From positions 124,001-188,000 of the forward strand of contig NZ_BMLY01000002.1 of the NCBI RefSeq assembly GCF_014645555.1: 64,000 bases of DNA, read 5' to 3'. Source of the DNA: Silvimonas amylolytica. GTDB taxonomy: Bacteria > Pseudomonadota > Gammaproteobacteria > Burkholderiales > Chitinibacteraceae. Shown one piece after another: positions 19,390 through 28,887 of the stretch (position 1 is the stretch's first letter; the number at the start of each line of letters is the position of its first letter). The position numbers and the translations under genes were made by a program. The notes beneath the pieces were generated by a model, which worked only from the letters and a program-made list of their open reading frames with translations, ran no database searches and was not told the DNA's origin.

Positions 19390-19552
19390 GAGGATAAACC
19401 GGAGAACCCGGCGGCTGGATCGCCACAGCGGGCCCGCCATCATGCGCTTTATTGCCATTTCCCGCAGGGTACAGCCGGCCTTGAAAAACGCCACTACAGC
19501 CTGAACCTTGAATCCAGACCTGTTAGAAGCATCAAGGATACGGATACTCATT

Positions 19553-20881
19553 ATGACGACCATGACCCCGCACGAAATCGTGCATGAGCTGGACAAACAC
19601 ATCGTCGGCCAGAAAGAGGCCAAGAAGGCTGTCGCCATTGCGCTGCGTAACCGCTGGCGCCGCCAGCAGGTGGCCGAGCCGCTGCGCCATGAAATCACCC
19701 CCAAAAATATTCTCATGATTGGCCCGACAGGCGTGGGCAAGACCGAAATTGCACGTCGCCTGGCCAAACTGGCCGATGCGCCATTTATCAAGGTAGAAGC
19801 CACCAAGTTCACCGAAGTCGGCTACGTGGGCAAGGATGTCGACAGCATCATTCGTGATCTGACCGAGATCGCCGTCAAGGGTGCGCGTGACCGCGCCATG
19901 GCCCGCAACCGCGTGCGTGCTGAAGACGCCGCCGAAGACCGCATTCTGGATGTTCTGGTGCCACGCCCGCCCAAAGGCCCGTTTGCACCGAATCCGGAAC
20001 TGGACGATGCCGGCAAGGAAACCCGCCAGAAATTCCGCAAGATGCTGCGTGAAGGTCAGTTGAACGATAAGGAAATCGAGATCGAGATCGCCACCGCCGC
20101 GCCAACCATGGATGTCATGGGCCCGCCGGGGATGGAAGACTTCACCAGCCAGTTGCAGGACATGTTCAAAGGCGCCATGGCCGGCAAGACCAGTACCAAG
20201 AAGCTGAAGATCACCGAGGCCATGAAGTTCCTGGTGGAAGAAGAATCCGCCAAGCTTGTGAACGAAGAAGAAGCCCGCGCGGAAGCGCTCAAGGCCGTAG
20301 AACAAAACGGCATTGTGTTTATCGATGAGATCGACAAAGTGACCAGCCGGGCCGAAGGCGCTGCCGGTGAAGTCAGCCGCCAGGGGGTGCAGCGTGATTT
20401 GCTGCCGCTGGTGGAAGGCACGACAGTGACCACCAAGTACGGCATGATCAAGACCGATCACATCCTGTTTATTGCATCTGGTGCGTTCCATCTGGCCAAG
20501 CCGTCTGACCTGATTCCGGAACTGCAAGGACGTTTTCCGATTCGGGTCGAACTGTCGTCGCTCTCGGTCGACGACTTCAAACGCATCCTGACCGAGACCG
20601 ATGCGTGTCTGATGAAGCAGTACGAAGCGTTGTTGGCGACGGAAGACGTGCAGCTGTCATTCAATGACGAAGCATTGCACCGCATTGCGGAGATTGCCTG
20701 GAGCGTGAACGAGCGCACCGAGAATATCGGCGCAAGACGCTTGTCGACAGTCATGGAAAAACTGCTGGAGGATCTCTCGTTTGAGGCGAAATCCGGCGCG
20801 GTGCAGATTGATGCCGAAGCGGTGAACACCAAGCTGGGCAAGCTGGTGGGAGACGAGAACCTGTCGCGCTACATGCTCTGA
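19553..20881 (+). CDS. hslU: HslU ATPase, ATP-dependent protease regulatory subunit
   Basis: 442 residues, matching the family length. The N-terminus [25 protein letters not shown], Walker [14 protein letters not shown], Walker B VFIDEIDK, the I-domain insert and the sensor-2 region are all present. The C-terminal NLSRYML tail, which docks into HslV, is intact. HslU normally unfolds substrates for the HslV peptidase. The usual hslV gene directly upstream is absent; a transporter gene on the other strand lies there. The start at 19553 agrees with E. coli HslU. Confidence 0.95.
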   Translation: MTTMTPHEIVHELDKHIVGQKEAKKAVAIALRNRWRRQQVAEPLRHEITPKNILMIGPTGVGKTEIARRLAKLADAPFIKVEATKFTEVGYVGKDVDSIIRDLTEIAVKGARDRAMARNRVRAEDAAEDRILDVLVPRPPKGPFAPNPELDDAGKETRQKFRKMLREGQLNDKEIEIEIATAAPTMDVMGPPGMEDFTSQLQDMFKGAMAGKTSTKKLKITEAMKFLVEEESAKLVNEEEARAEALKAVEQNGIVFIDEIDKVTSRAEGAAGEVSRQGVQRDLLPLVEGTTVTTKYGMIKTDHILFIASGAFHLAKPSDLIPELQGRFPIRVELSSLSVDDFKRILTETDACLMKQYEALLATEDVQLSFNDEALHRIAEIAWSVNERTENIGARRLSTVMEKLLEDLSFEAKSGAVQIDAEAVNTKLGKLVGDENLSRYML

Positions 20882-20901
20882 CTGGTCGCTCACCTGCCAT
20901 C

Positions 20902-20928
20902 AAAAAGGCGCCTTTATGGCGCCTTTTT
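20902..20928. terminator. Bidirectional terminator between hslU and the LysE gene
   Basis: AAAAAGGCGCC / GGCGCCTTTTT stem with a 5-base loop, suited to termination from both sides. Confidence 0.85.
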
Positions 20929-20930
20929 GA

Positions 20931-21560
20931 TTAGCGAGACACCAGCAGCTTCAGGCCAAGGGCAACAAAAATGGTCCCGGCGATGCGATCCAGCCACAAC
21001 CCTGCGCGCGGGCGGCGGTTCAACCACTGCCCCACGGCGCCAGAAAAATATCCCAGAAAACCAAACAATATCGCTGCTTGCGCGGTAAAGACCAACCCCA
21101 GTTGCAACGTCTGGAGCGCCACACCGCCATGACTGGCCATCACAAACTGCGGCAGGAACGCCAGGAAAAACAGCACTACTTTCGGGTTGATAGCATTGGC
21201 AAACAAGCCTTTGCCGAACAAGCGCCAGGCAGAGTCCTTGAGGGCGTTCTCTTGCGCAACTTTCGCCCCGCCCCGGCTTCTCAACGCCTGAATCCCCAGC
21301 CAGATCAGATACAAACCGCCGGCCACTTTAAGTGCGGTAAACGCGATCGGGCTGGCCGCAATCAGCGCGCTGATGCCCAAGGTCGCCAGAATGGTATGAC
21401 TGATGCAGCCCAGTGCGCACCCCAATCCAAACGCCATGCCGTTCTTGCGGCCGCGAGAAATGCCAATCCCCAGCACCATCAGGTTGTCTGGCCCCGGCGA
21501 AACCGTAATGAGCATGGCGGCGGCCAGAAAGCCGAGAAATTGTTGCGGTTCAAGCCACAT
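20931..21560 (-). CDS. LysE/RhtB family amino-acid exporter
   Basis: 209 residues with six hydrophobic segments. The family motif appears in the first third (TVSPGPDNLMVLGIGISRGRKNGMAFGLG), and NAINPKVVLFFLAFLPQFV is typical of RhtB. It exports amino acids or related compounds from the cytoplasm. It is a single gene with its own orientation; its stop lies 2 bases from the bidirectional terminator. Confidence 0.88.
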   Translation of the reverse strand: MWLEPQQFLGFLAAAMLITVSPGPDNLMVLGIGISRGRKNGMAFGLGCALGCISHTILATLGISALIAASPIAFTALKVAGGLYLIWLGIQALRSRGGAKVAQENALKDSAWRLFGKGLFANAINPKVVLFFLAFLPQFVMASHGGVALQTLQLGLVFTAQAAILFGFLGYFSGAVGQWLNRRPRAGLWLDRIAGTIFVALGLKLLVSR

Positions 21561-21732
21561 GGCGGGCCTCAGTGTCGGGTGGGAAATCTGCGCTGCATTT
21601 TACGTGGCTGTTTTGCCAACGCCAAACCTTGCGCACGCACACCCTCTTGTCAGGCGGGATATGCATCTGCGCTGCCCGTAGCCCACAGATACAGGCATAA
21701 TTCGCATTTTTGCCAGCGCAGGGATGCCTTTC

Positions 21733-22614
21733 ATGACCGGACTGACGAGCACCAACCTTACCAGCCTGAAGAAGATTTACTCGGGCAAAGTGCGTGATCT
21801 GTATGAGATTGATGACCAACGCATGTTGATGATCGCCACAGACCGTCTCTCTGCGTTTGATGTGATCCTGAACGAGCCAATCCCTGAGAAAGGCAAGATC
21901 CTGACCGCGATCTCCAACTTCTGGTTCGCCAAATTTGATGGTCTGGTGCCCAACCACTTCACCGGCGATCAACCGGAAGACGTGGTCAGCGCGGCAGACC
22001 TTCCCCAGGTAGAAGGCCGCGCCGTGGTGTGCAAGCGTCTGAAACCCGTGCCAGTAGAAGCCGTGGTGCGTGGTTATATTGTTGGTGGTGGCTGGAAAGA
22101 CTACAAAGCCACCGGCAAGGTCAGCGGCATTGCCCTGCCCGCGGGTCTGGTCGAGGCCGACCAGCTGCCGGAACCCATCTTTACCCCATCCACCAAGGCT
22201 GCGGTGGGTGATCATGACGAGCCGATCTCGTTCGAAGAAGTAGAAAAGCTGATCGGTGCCGATCTGGCTGCGCAAGTGCGTGACACGGCGATCAAGCTTT
22301 ACAAGGCGGCTTCCGAATTTGCTGCGACGCGCGGCATCATCATTGCAGATACCAAGTTCGAGTTCGGCCTGGACGAACACGGCACGCTGACCCTGATGGA
22401 TGAAGCGCTGACCCCGGATTCCAGCCGTTTCTGGCCGGCCGATCAGTACGCGCCAGGCAGCAACCCGCCCAGCTATGACAAGCAGTTTGTGCGCGACTGG
22501 CTTGAATCCGTGGGCTGGAACAAGACCCCGCCGGCCCCGACGCTGCCGCAAGACGTGGCAGATCGCACCGCCGCCAAGTACCGCGAAGCACTCGACAAAT
22601 TGACCGGCGAATAA
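21733..22614 (+). CDS. purC: Phosphoribosylaminoimidazole-succinocarboxamide synthase
   Basis: 293 residues of the longer SAICAR synthetase form. Motifs include [14 protein letters not shown] (ATP-binding loop), [21 protein letters not shown] and DTKFEFG. It joins aspartate to CAIR in purine synthesis. I prefer ATG 21733 because AGGG at 21720 is 9 bases away; ATG 21724 abuts it. It stands alone, away from the purE-purK cluster near 28 kb. Confidence 0.95.
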   Translation: MTGLTSTNLTSLKKIYSGKVRDLYEIDDQRMLMIATDRLSAFDVILNEPIPEKGKILTAISNFWFAKFDGLVPNHFTGDQPEDVVSAADLPQVEGRAVVCKRLKPVPVEAVVRGYIVGGGWKDYKATGKVSGIALPAGLVEADQLPEPIFTPSTKAAVGDHDEPISFEEVEKLIGADLAAQVRDTAIKLYKAASEFAATRGIIIADTKFEFGLDEHGTLTLMDEALTPDSSRFWPADQYAPGSNPPSYDKQFVRDWLESVGWNKTPPAPTLPQDVADRTAAKYREALDKLTGE

Positions 22615-22631
22615 ACCGCGACAGCTAACGA

Positions 22632-22661
22632 ACAAAGGGCCCAGATGGGCCCTTTGTTTTT
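22632..22661 (+). terminator. Terminator of purC
   Basis: ACAAAGGGCCC-AGAT-GGGCCCTTTGT followed by TTTT: an 11-bp perfect stem. Confidence 0.9.
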
Positions 22662-22873
22662 GCGCAATCGCCCGGTTGGATGAAAATGCGCTAGATCAAA
22701 TGCAGTGTTCGCTTATATTTAATCCAGATAAATCACTGTAAAAAGATGCCAGTTCCAGGGTAACTTTTACCACAATGCTGTACTGCGGCATGCGCTCCGC
22801 ATAAATACCAACCCGCCCGGAAAGGGAAGGGGTAACTTAGCGCCAACAAGAAACGAGAAGACAAGGTTTAGCC

Positions 22874-23491
22874 ATGTATCGCGGAGAACGGTTCAACGGA
22901 TACAGCCACCTCGCTGGCGCTATTTTGTCCACCATCGGCCTGGTGCTGCTCATTGTGTACTCCAGCATGCACAGCGATGCCTGGAAGGTGGTCAGCACTG
23001 CCATTTACGGCAGCACGCTGGTGTTGCTGTACACCATTTCCACGCTGTATCACAGCCTGCGCGGCAAGGCCAAGGCGGTGTTCCAGAAACTGGATTACTG
23101 CGCGATTTACCTGTTGATCGCCGGTAGCTACACGCCCTTTGCGCTCGTCACTTTGCGCGGCCCGTGGGGCTGGACGCTATTTGGCGCGAACTGGGCGCTG
23201 GCGATCATTGGCATCATCCAGGAAATGCTGATCGGCAAGCGAACCCGTTTGTTTTCCATGCTGATCTACGTGGCGATGGGCTGGATGGTCGTTTTCGCGC
23301 TCAAACCGCTGATGGCGGCGCTGCCGACGGTAGGTTTCTACTGGCTGGCCGCGGGTGGGATCATCTACACCGTGGGGATCATCTTCTTTTTGTTTGATGA
23401 GAAGGTGAAACACTTCCACGGCATCTGGCATTTGTTTGTACTGGCGGGGAGTCTGTGCCAGTTCATCAGTATTTTTGGATATGTCGGGTGA
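22874..23491 (+). CDS. Hemolysin III / TrhA family membrane protein (PAQR)
   Basis: 205 residues with seven hydrophobic segments. The PAQR/hemolysin-III motifs are NGYSHLAGA near the start, STLYHSL, KLDYCAIYLLIAGSYTPF in the middle and HGIWHLFVLAGS at the end, giving the conserved His set that binds zinc. Bacterial members are linked to membrane-fluidity control; the old hemolysin name is not supported. The 212-base leader contains two small hairpins (22759-22771 and 22790-22802), which match no riboswitch I know. Confidence 0.88.
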   Translation: MYRGERFNGYSHLAGAILSTIGLVLLIVYSSMHSDAWKVVSTAIYGSTLVLLYTISTLYHSLRGKAKAVFQKLDYCAIYLLIAGSYTPFALVTLRGPWGWTLFGANWALAIIGIIQEMLIGKRTRLFSMLIYVAMGWMVVFALKPLMAALPTVGFYWLAAGGIIYTVGIIFFLFDEKVKHFHGIWHLFVLAGSLCQFISIFGYVG

Positions 23492-23513
23492 GGATTGTTC
23501 ACGCCCAGACAAG

Positions 23514-23543
23514 AAAAAGCCGCCTGATTGGGCGGCTTTTTTT
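23514..23543 (+). terminator. Terminator of the TrhA gene
   Basis: AAAAAGCCGCC / GGCGGCTTTTTTT hairpin, just after the stop codon. Confidence 0.85.
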
Positions 23544-23606
23544 GCGGGTTTCCCGCTAAGAGACAGCGGTTCATCCCACCCGGCACTGGCCCCGGAAAAA
23601 CTGGTT

Positions 23607-24206
23607 TCAGGCCAGAAACCCCATCCCGTATCTAGCCAGCAAGGCAGCCGTCTCGTGCAGGGGCAACCCCATCACCCCTGTAAAACTGCCCTCTAGCCGC
23701 GCAACAAACAACCCGCCCCGGCCTTGAATGCCGTAAGAGCCGGCTTTATCCATCGGCTCACCGCTGGCCACATAGTCGGCAATCTGCGCATCGCTCAGCG
23801 CTGCAAAGTGCACCACACTGGTCGAGAGCACCACTTCAACACCACCGGCATGGCGTAGTCCCAGACTGGTCAGCACTTCATGACTGGAACCAGACAGCAT
23901 TTTGAGCATGCGTGTGGCATCAACCGCGTTATCTGGTTTGCCAAGGATGGCATCGCCCAGCACGACCGTCGTATCCGCCGCCAGCACCGGTCGCACGGGC
24001 ATGCCTTGCGCAATCATCGCCTGCCAGCCGCTTTCCGCCTTGGCGTGCGCCAGACGCAGCACGTAATCGCGCGCCTTCTCGCCCGGCAACGGGGTTTCAT
24101 CGACTGGCGCGGCTATGCGCTCGAAAGTGACACCGGTTTGGGCCAGCAATTCTTTGCGGCGCGGACTGCCGGAGGCCAGGTAAAGGTCAATCTGGGTGTT
24201 AGTCAT
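23607..24206 (-). CDS. maf: Maf nucleoside-triphosphate pyrophosphatase
   Basis: 199 residues from the ATG that gives MTNTQIDLYLASGSPRRKELL, the family N-terminus. DTTVVLGDAILGKP and GSYGIQGRGG complete the Maf signature. It hydrolyses non-canonical or modified nucleoside triphosphates (dTTP/UTP or m7GTP branch; I cannot tell which with certainty). It lies 10 bases downstream of rlmH on the same strand, a common arrangement. Confidence 0.9.
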   Translation of the reverse strand: MTNTQIDLYLASGSPRRKELLAQTGVTFERIAAPVDETPLPGEKARDYVLRLAHAKAESGWQAMIAQGMPVRPVLAADTTVVLGDAILGKPDNAVDATRMLKMLSGSSHEVLTSLGLRHAGGVEVVLSTSVVHFAALSDAQIADYVASGEPMDKAGSYGIQGRGGLFVARLEGSFTGVMGLPLHETAALLARYGMGFLA

Positions 24207-24216
24207 CGGGACAAAC

Positions 24217-24687
24217 TCATTCACGGTGATAGGGGTGATTGTGCAGGATGGAATACGCACGATAGAGCTGCTCAGCCAGCAACACGCGCACCATCCCGTG
24301 CGGCAGGGTCATGGCAGATAACTGCAATAGCTGGTCTGCGCGCTGTTTGACGGAGGGATCCAGTCCATCTGTTCCGCCGATGATGAAGACCGCATCGCGC
24401 CCGTCGGTGTGCCAGTTCTTCATGTTCTCGGCCAGCTTCATGGTGGTCCAGTTGGCACCGCGTTCATCCAGCGCAAACACGCGTGCGCCTTGTGGAATGG
24501 CGGCCAGGATACGCTCAGCTTCCTCCGCCATCACTTGTTGTGGCGTGCGCCCGCCTGAGCGTTTGTCTGGTTTGAGTTCGACCAGACTGATGGCGAATTC
24601 ACGCGGCATGCGTTTAACGTATTCGCCAAAGCCGTCTTCGATCCAGCCGGGCATTTTGTGCCCGACAGCAATGATGATGAGTTTCAT
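24217..24687 (-). CDS. rlmH: 23S rRNA (pseudouridine-1915-N3)-methyltransferase RlmH
   Basis: 156 residues, the standard SPOUT enzyme length. It starts [16 protein letters not shown] and has the SAM knot segments [10 protein letters not shown] and [22 protein letters not shown], ending in HPYHRE. It methylates pseudouridine 1915 in helix 69 of the 23S rRNA on whole ribosomes. Its usual partner rsfS is 18 kb away at 42416, so the common rsfS-rlmH cluster is split here. Confidence 0.95.
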   Translation of the reverse strand: MKLIIIAVGHKMPGWIEDGFGEYVKRMPREFAISLVELKPDKRSGGRTPQQVMAEEAERILAAIPQGARVFALDERGANWTTMKLAENMKNWHTDGRDAVFIIGGTDGLDPSVKQRADQLLQLSAMTLPHGMVRVLLAEQLYRAYSILHNHPYHRE

Positions 24688-24744
24688 GGTGTTTCAAGGT
24701 ATAAACGTTGGGTCGAACTTTACCCGCATGCATCGAAACCCGAA

Positions 24745-25482
24745 ATGCCCGCTGTCGCCCCCACCCTCCTCTGTGCTGACTTCAACGCGCTGTCTGTCCT
24801 GTACACACACGCTGATTTTCTGTTGGTTTACAAACCGGCAGGGTTGGGGTTTCACCGCGAGGGCGATGAAGCAGGCGTCCTGGATGTTCTGCGCGAGCAG
24901 CATGACGGCACGCTTTTCCCGCTGCACCGGTTAGACCGCATTACTTCTGGCTTGTTGCTGGTCGCACGTAGCAGCGAAGCGGCAAGAGACTTTGGCGAGA
25001 TGTTTGCGACGCGGGCACTGGAGAAATTCTATCTGGCGTTGTCTGCCCGCAAACCGGCAAAAAAGCAGGGGACAATTGCCGGCGGCATGCAAAGTGGCCG
25101 CGGCGGTAACTGGTTGCTCACGCGTGAGGCAGAAAACTACGCCGTCACCCAGTTTTTCAGTTACGGCCTTGGCAACGGGTTGCGCGGTTTTCTGCTGCGT
25201 CCGCGTACCGGGCGCACGCATCAATTGCGGGTGGCACTCAAGAGCGTCGGCGCACCGATCCTGGGTGACACCCGCTATGGCGGTGAAACGGCTGATCGTG
25301 GCTATTTGCATGCGTATGCATTGCGATTTTCCTGGGATGGCCATGACTGGGTATTCCGGTTGCTACCGCAAGGTGGTGCGCAATGGCCTTCGCCCTGGCC
25401 AGATCAAGCCATGCCAGACCTGCTCGCCCCATGGGATTTGCCCTGGCCAACCGTGCGCGACACACCTGCAAAGTCAGCATAA
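24745..25482 (+). CDS. RluA-family RNA pseudouridine synthase
   Basis: 245 residues from ATG 24745; an ATG at 24658 inside rlmH would give 274. The catalytic motif is HRLDRITSGLLLVAR with the active-site Asp, plus RTGRTHQLRVALKSVGAPILGDTRYGG. There is no S4 domain. It converts uridine to pseudouridine in rRNA or tRNA; the target position cannot be told from sequence alone. Divergent from rlmH. Confidence 0.85.
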   Translation: MPAVAPTLLCADFNALSVLYTHADFLLVYKPAGLGFHREGDEAGVLDVLREQHDGTLFPLHRLDRITSGLLLVARSSEAARDFGEMFATRALEKFYLALSARKPAKKQGTIAGGMQSGRGGNWLLTREAENYAVTQFFSYGLGNGLRGFLLRPRTGRTHQLRVALKSVGAPILGDTRYGGETADRGYLHAYALRFSWDGHDWVFRLLPQGGAQWPSPWPDQAMPDLLAPWDLPWPTVRDTPAKSA

Positions 25483-25562
25483 AGTCAGATTTTCCGCTGA
25501 TCGGCTTCAGCCAACGGGTCAGCGGCGTCAGCAGAGATAAGGTTAAACGCTAATATGATGCC

Positions 25563-25683
25563 TGTTGAGACACGTTTCCTGGCTCACACCGCAGGATCTT
25601 GCACGCCCCCGCAAGTGTTCCTGCAGTAGCAACCGCTGTACGCGCCCATCTTCCGGTCTCCTTGTTGGAGGCCGGTTTTTTTT
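25563..25683 (+). ncRNA. Candidate small RNA or 3'-UTR RNA
   Basis: A structured non-coding stretch after the pseudouridine synthase gene. A TAATAT element at 25551-25556 could be a -10 box, with a poor -35. An extended hairpin (GCAGGA / TCCTGC and CTTGC / GCAAG, 25591-25624) displays an ACGCCCCC loop, and a strong terminator (CCGGTCTCC / GGAGGCCGG, 25653-25675) is followed by eight T. C-rich loops of this sort can pair with ribosome sites. It may instead be the processed 3' end of the upstream mRNA. Confidence 0.45.
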
Positions 25684-25692
25684 GGGCGACGC

Positions 25693-26694
25693 TCAGTAAA
25701 ACTGCATGCCTGCATAAGGTTGGGTGCGACAGGCCGCTAGCCTGCTGGCCAGATCGCCCACGTGCAGCTCAAGTCGGTGGCCATCCGGATCAAGAAAGTA
25801 GAATGAGTCGCCCTCGCTGCGATTGTCCTTCCAGCTCACTGCCCCTTGCTGTACTAACCGTTCGCGGATCAAGCCAAGGTCTTCCACCGCCACACTGAAC
25901 GCAATATGGGTGTAATCCCTGTTTTGCGTTGCATCCCGACTTGTATCGAGCGACAGGCATAACCACTGTCCGCCCACCGTGAGGTAAGCCCCCCCATCCC
26001 ATTGCGCATGCAGGCGTGCGCCCAGGCCATCTACATAAAAGCGCACTGCGCGCGCCACGTCAGTCACGGCCAGCGTGAGGTGATTGAAGCCGTTGACCTG
26101 TAGCCCGGCGGGCGGTTGCATGGCATCGGCCAGCGCGGACTCACCCCGTGCGTGCAAGGCTTGTACTACGCCACGCTGATCCGCCTGCGGCCGGTTTTGA
26201 GAAAGCTTGAACTTGCCTTCCCACTGCGCTACATCCAGCTCAAAGGCCACGATGTAGTCGGACAGTTTGCTCACATACTCGGCCGGCATCACTGGTTCGG
26301 CAATGCCGGCTGGCTCGTAAAAGCCCACCAGCGCCGCCAGTGTTGTCGCGGGATCATCGACCAATCTGATCGTGCCTGTGGCGTGCACGGCTTGATAGTT
26401 CCAGGTCGGCACCGCCGGGCCTTTGGCATACCAGGTCGGTGAGATATAGCCATGCGCGCCATGAAAAACCGCCAGTACGGGCGCCCCGTTTGCCCAGTGC
26501 TGCCAATGCGGATTGGCACGAGCGACGTGGCCACAGAGATGATCACCGGTTTCATCCGATTTGAGGATGAGTGGAACGTGGCTGGCAAAAGGCGCTCCAT
26601 CGATCATGCTGATCAGCGTGGCAAAACTGTTGGCGCGCACAAACTCATGCAGCGTTGGTGTATCGGTGACGCCAAAATGATCCGGGGTGTACAT
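25693..26694 (-). CDS. Fusion protein: PaiB-like FMN-binding domain plus FosA-like glyoxalase-fold domain
   Basis: 333 residues in two domains. Residues 1-190 match PaiB/FMN-binding negative regulators (MYTPDHF start, ARANPHW, YISPTWY, VPTWNYQAVHATG, KLSQNRP). Residues 200-333 match FosA fosfomycin glutathione transferase: metal ligands H205, H263 and E309, the RSEGDSFYFLDPDGH potassium loop and the DLASRLAACR tail. The frame is continuous. An internal ATG (M192) could give a free FosA-like protein but has no clear ribosome site. Expected activities: flavin/heme-linked regulation or oxidation, and thiol addition to an epoxide. Confidence 0.85.
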   Translation of the reverse strand: MYTPDHFGVTDTPTLHEFVRANSFATLISMIDGAPFASHVPLILKSDETGDHLCGHVARANPHWQHWANGAPVLAVFHGAHGYISPTWYAKGPAVPTWNYQAVHATGTIRLVDDPATTLAALVGFYEPAGIAEPVMPAEYVSKLSDYIVAFELDVAQWEGKFKLSQNRPQADQRGVVQALHARGESALADAMQPPAGLQVNGFNHLTLAVTDVARAVRFYVDGLGARLHAQWDGGAYLTVGGQWLCLSLDTSRDATQNRDYTHIAFSVAVEDLGLIRERLVQQGAVSWKDNRSEGDSFYFLDPDGHRLELHVGDLASRLAACRTQPYAGMQFY

Positions 26695-26780
26695 AACGCG
26701 GCCTGATGTTCAGCAAAACGTTATCCTGGCATGCAGCCGGCATTGGCGCACAGGAACAGTCCCCACTAAAGGGAGGCAGG

Positions 26781-27467
26781 TCAGTTCATCAGATGTTTGC
26801 TGGCTTCACGCACTGACAGCGGCGAAAACCGGTGACCGTGTTCCGCCAGAAAATCACGGACGATGTCCGGCGCAGTCCAGGCGTATTCGCGCAGCGCCCA
26901 GCCGATGCCTTTGCGGATGAAGAAGTCCGGATGACTGGCATTACGCAGGCAGGCATCGAACAGACGGGGTACATCGGTCCGTTCTTTCCAGCCCAACTGG
27001 TAGATGATGGCCGTGCGGCGCAGCCAGAGATTGTCCTCTTCGACCAGTGCATCAATCTGCGGCACAAGGTGCGGATGGCGTGCTACCAGCCGGCCAACAC
27101 CGTGGCTGGCCAATGTGTCCACACTATCCCACCAGGATTTTTGTGTGACCAACGCCAGCAAAACGGGTAACGCGGTGGGTGTGAGCAGGCGCTCAACGCG
27201 CTCAAGCAAGTCACAAGCGGCGTACTGGTATTCACGTTCGGTTTTCTGCCACAGGGCATCGGCCAGGGTCAGTAGTTCGGGCTCGGTCAGTTTGTCCCTG
27301 GCTGCTTTTTCCAGCGGCCGGGTCAGCAAGCGGCGCTGCGGCGTAGCAATGCCCAGATAAACAAAATGGCCGCGCATATAGGCGGCCATTTTGTCAGCGC
27401 GGACAGGGTCCGCAGCCGGGGTCAGCGCAGCTTCATATTGCGCCAGCCACCCCGCAGGATCATTCAC
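26781..27467 (-). CDS. DNA alkylation repair protein, AlkD-like
   Basis: 228 residues made of HEAT-like helical repeats. Family markers are RGHFVYLGIATPQRR, EREYQYAACDLL, KSWWDSVDTLASHGVG, LWLRRTAIIYQL and FIRKGIGWALREYAW. AlkD enzymes excise bulky N3/N7-alkylated purines without base flipping. It overlaps the purK stop by four bases, so it is the last gene of the purE operon. Its link to purine synthesis is probably only transcriptional. Confidence 0.88.
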   Translation of the reverse strand: MNDPAGWLAQYEAALTPAADPVRADKMAAYMRGHFVYLGIATPQRRLLTRPLEKAARDKLTEPELLTLADALWQKTEREYQYAACDLLERVERLLTPTALPVLLALVTQKSWWDSVDTLASHGVGRLVARHPHLVPQIDALVEEDNLWLRRTAIIYQLGWKERTDVPRLFDACLRNASHPDFFIRKGIGWALREYAWTAPDIVRDFLAEHGHRFSPLSVREASKHLMN

Positions 27468-28603
27468 AGCGTGTCCTTGATGGCCATGGCCTGCTCCAGC
27501 GCGGAGTCGGCGTTGTCAGCCAGCACGTTGAAGTGACCCATCTTGCGGCCAATGCGGGCTTCTTTCTTCCCGTACAGATGCAGTTTGGTGTTGGGTGCGG
27601 TCATCAAGACTTCCCATTGCGGCTCGGCGTTGTTCTCGCCCCAGCTATCACCCAACAGGTTCACCATGACGGCCGGACGCAGCAGATCCGGGCGACCCGG
27701 ATACAAGCCACACATGGCACGCACTTGCTGTTCGAACTGGCTGGTGAGCGTGGCATCGAGCGTGTAGTGACCAGAGTTATGCGGGCGCGGCGCCATTTCG
27801 TTGATGACCAGTTGATCACCTTCCAGCACAAAAAATTCAACCGCGAGTACACCCACGTAATCGAGCTTTTCAACCAGTTGCAGCGCCATACTGCGCGCGC
27901 GCTCCAGCAGCGTTTCACTGATGCGGGCCGGGATGATGGAGACATCCAGAATACCGTTCACATGCTGGTTTTCTGCCACCGGGAAGCACACGGCCTCACC
28001 AGCGCGGGTCCGTGTCACGATGGCGGAGACCTCAGCGACCAGCGGCAACATTTTTTCCAGCACACAGGCCTGATGCTTCATGTTGGAGAGTGCCAGACGC
28101 GCTTCTTCGGCCGTACTCACCCGGACCTGACCTTTACCGTCGTAACCCATACGGGCCGTTTTCAAAATGCCCGGCAGGTATGGGCTGAGGTCACCAGCCA
28201 GATCGCCGGAGTTACGCACGGCAAGAAATGGCGCAGTATCAAGGCCTGCGTTACGGATAAAGGTTTTTTCGGCAATACGATCCTGGGCAATGGCCACGGC
28301 ATCGCCAGACGGGCTGACTGTTAGCCCTTGCTGGGCCAGCCAGCGCATACTGTCAGCATTCACGTTTTCGAATTCAGTCGTGACCGCCGCGCAAGTGGCG
28401 GCCAGTTGCGCCAGCGCTTGCGGGTCGGTATACGGTTTGGCAATGTGGACGTCGGCAAAGTCAGCCGCAGGCGATTGCGGATCGGGGTCGAGCACCGTCA
28501 CGCGGTAACCCATGGTTTTGGCGGCCGTGGCAAACATACGACCAAGCTGGCCACCACCCAGAATGCCCAACATGGCGGGTGGAAGAATCGGCTTGTTGGC
28601 CAT
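27464..28603 (-). CDS. purK: N5-carboxyaminoimidazole ribonucleotide synthase
   Basis: 379 residues from the ATG with AGGA upstream. An ATP-grasp enzyme with an N-terminal LGILGGGQLGRMFA segment, KTARMGYDGKGQ and the EMAPRPHNSGHYT metal/phosphate site. It carboxylates AIR at N5 using ATP and bicarbonate, handing the product to PurE. It sits downstream of purE with a small membrane-protein gene between. Confidence 0.95.
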   Translation of the reverse strand: MANKPILPPAMLGILGGGQLGRMFATAAKTMGYRVTVLDPDPQSPAADFADVHIAKPYTDPQALAQLAATCAAVTTEFENVNADSMRWLAQQGLTVSPSGDAVAIAQDRIAEKTFIRNAGLDTAPFLAVRNSGDLAGDLSPYLPGILKTARMGYDGKGQVRVSTAEEARLALSNMKHQACVLEKMLPLVAEVSAIVTRTRAGEAVCFPVAENQHVNGILDVSIIPARISETLLERARSMALQLVEKLDYVGVLAVEFFVLEGDQLVINEMAPRPHNSGHYTLDATLTSQFEQQVRAMCGLYPGRPDLLRPAVMVNLLGDSWGENNAEPQWEVLMTAPNTKLHLYGKKEARIGRKMGHFNVLADNADSALEQAMAIKDTL

Positions 28604-28608
28604 CTTTT

Positions 28609-28887
28609 TCAGTCCTTTTCTCGTTTTGCTTTGAGAATTTGCAACTGCGCAAACCCCCATAAGGCCAGTCCGTAGATAAAACCGGCCGTCAAACCCAATG
28701 GAAACGTGTGTAATAACCCTGAAACAGGGTCGCCGCTAATACCATTTAGCGCACGCACCAAATACAACAGCAAACTACCCGGCACACCCAGGCAGACCAC
28801 GCCGCGCCAAAGCACGCACCACCACCAGCCACCATCGATGATGTGCTGGTAGCGGTCTAGCTCGTCCTGGTTGCCGTTCTGGCTCAT
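28609..28887 (-). CDS. Small membrane protein of unknown function in the purE-purK operon
   Basis: 92 residues with two hydrophobic segments (about 24-45 and 62-82), a Trp-rich start to the first one ([17 protein letters not shown]) and a basic C-terminus. I do not recognise the family. Its start overlaps the purE stop (ATGA) and its stop lies 5 bases from the purK start, so it is translated as part of the operon. Confidence 0.7.
   Translation of the reverse strand: MSQNGNQDELDRYQHIIDGGWWWCVLWRGVVCLGVPGSLLLYLVRALNGISGDPVSGLLHTFPLGLTAGFIYGLALWGFAQLQILKAKREKD

Noticed and set aside
22662-22873. A riboswitch in the leader of the TrhA gene
   Set aside because: Two short hairpins are present but no known aptamer pattern matches; a plain structured leader is enough to explain it.
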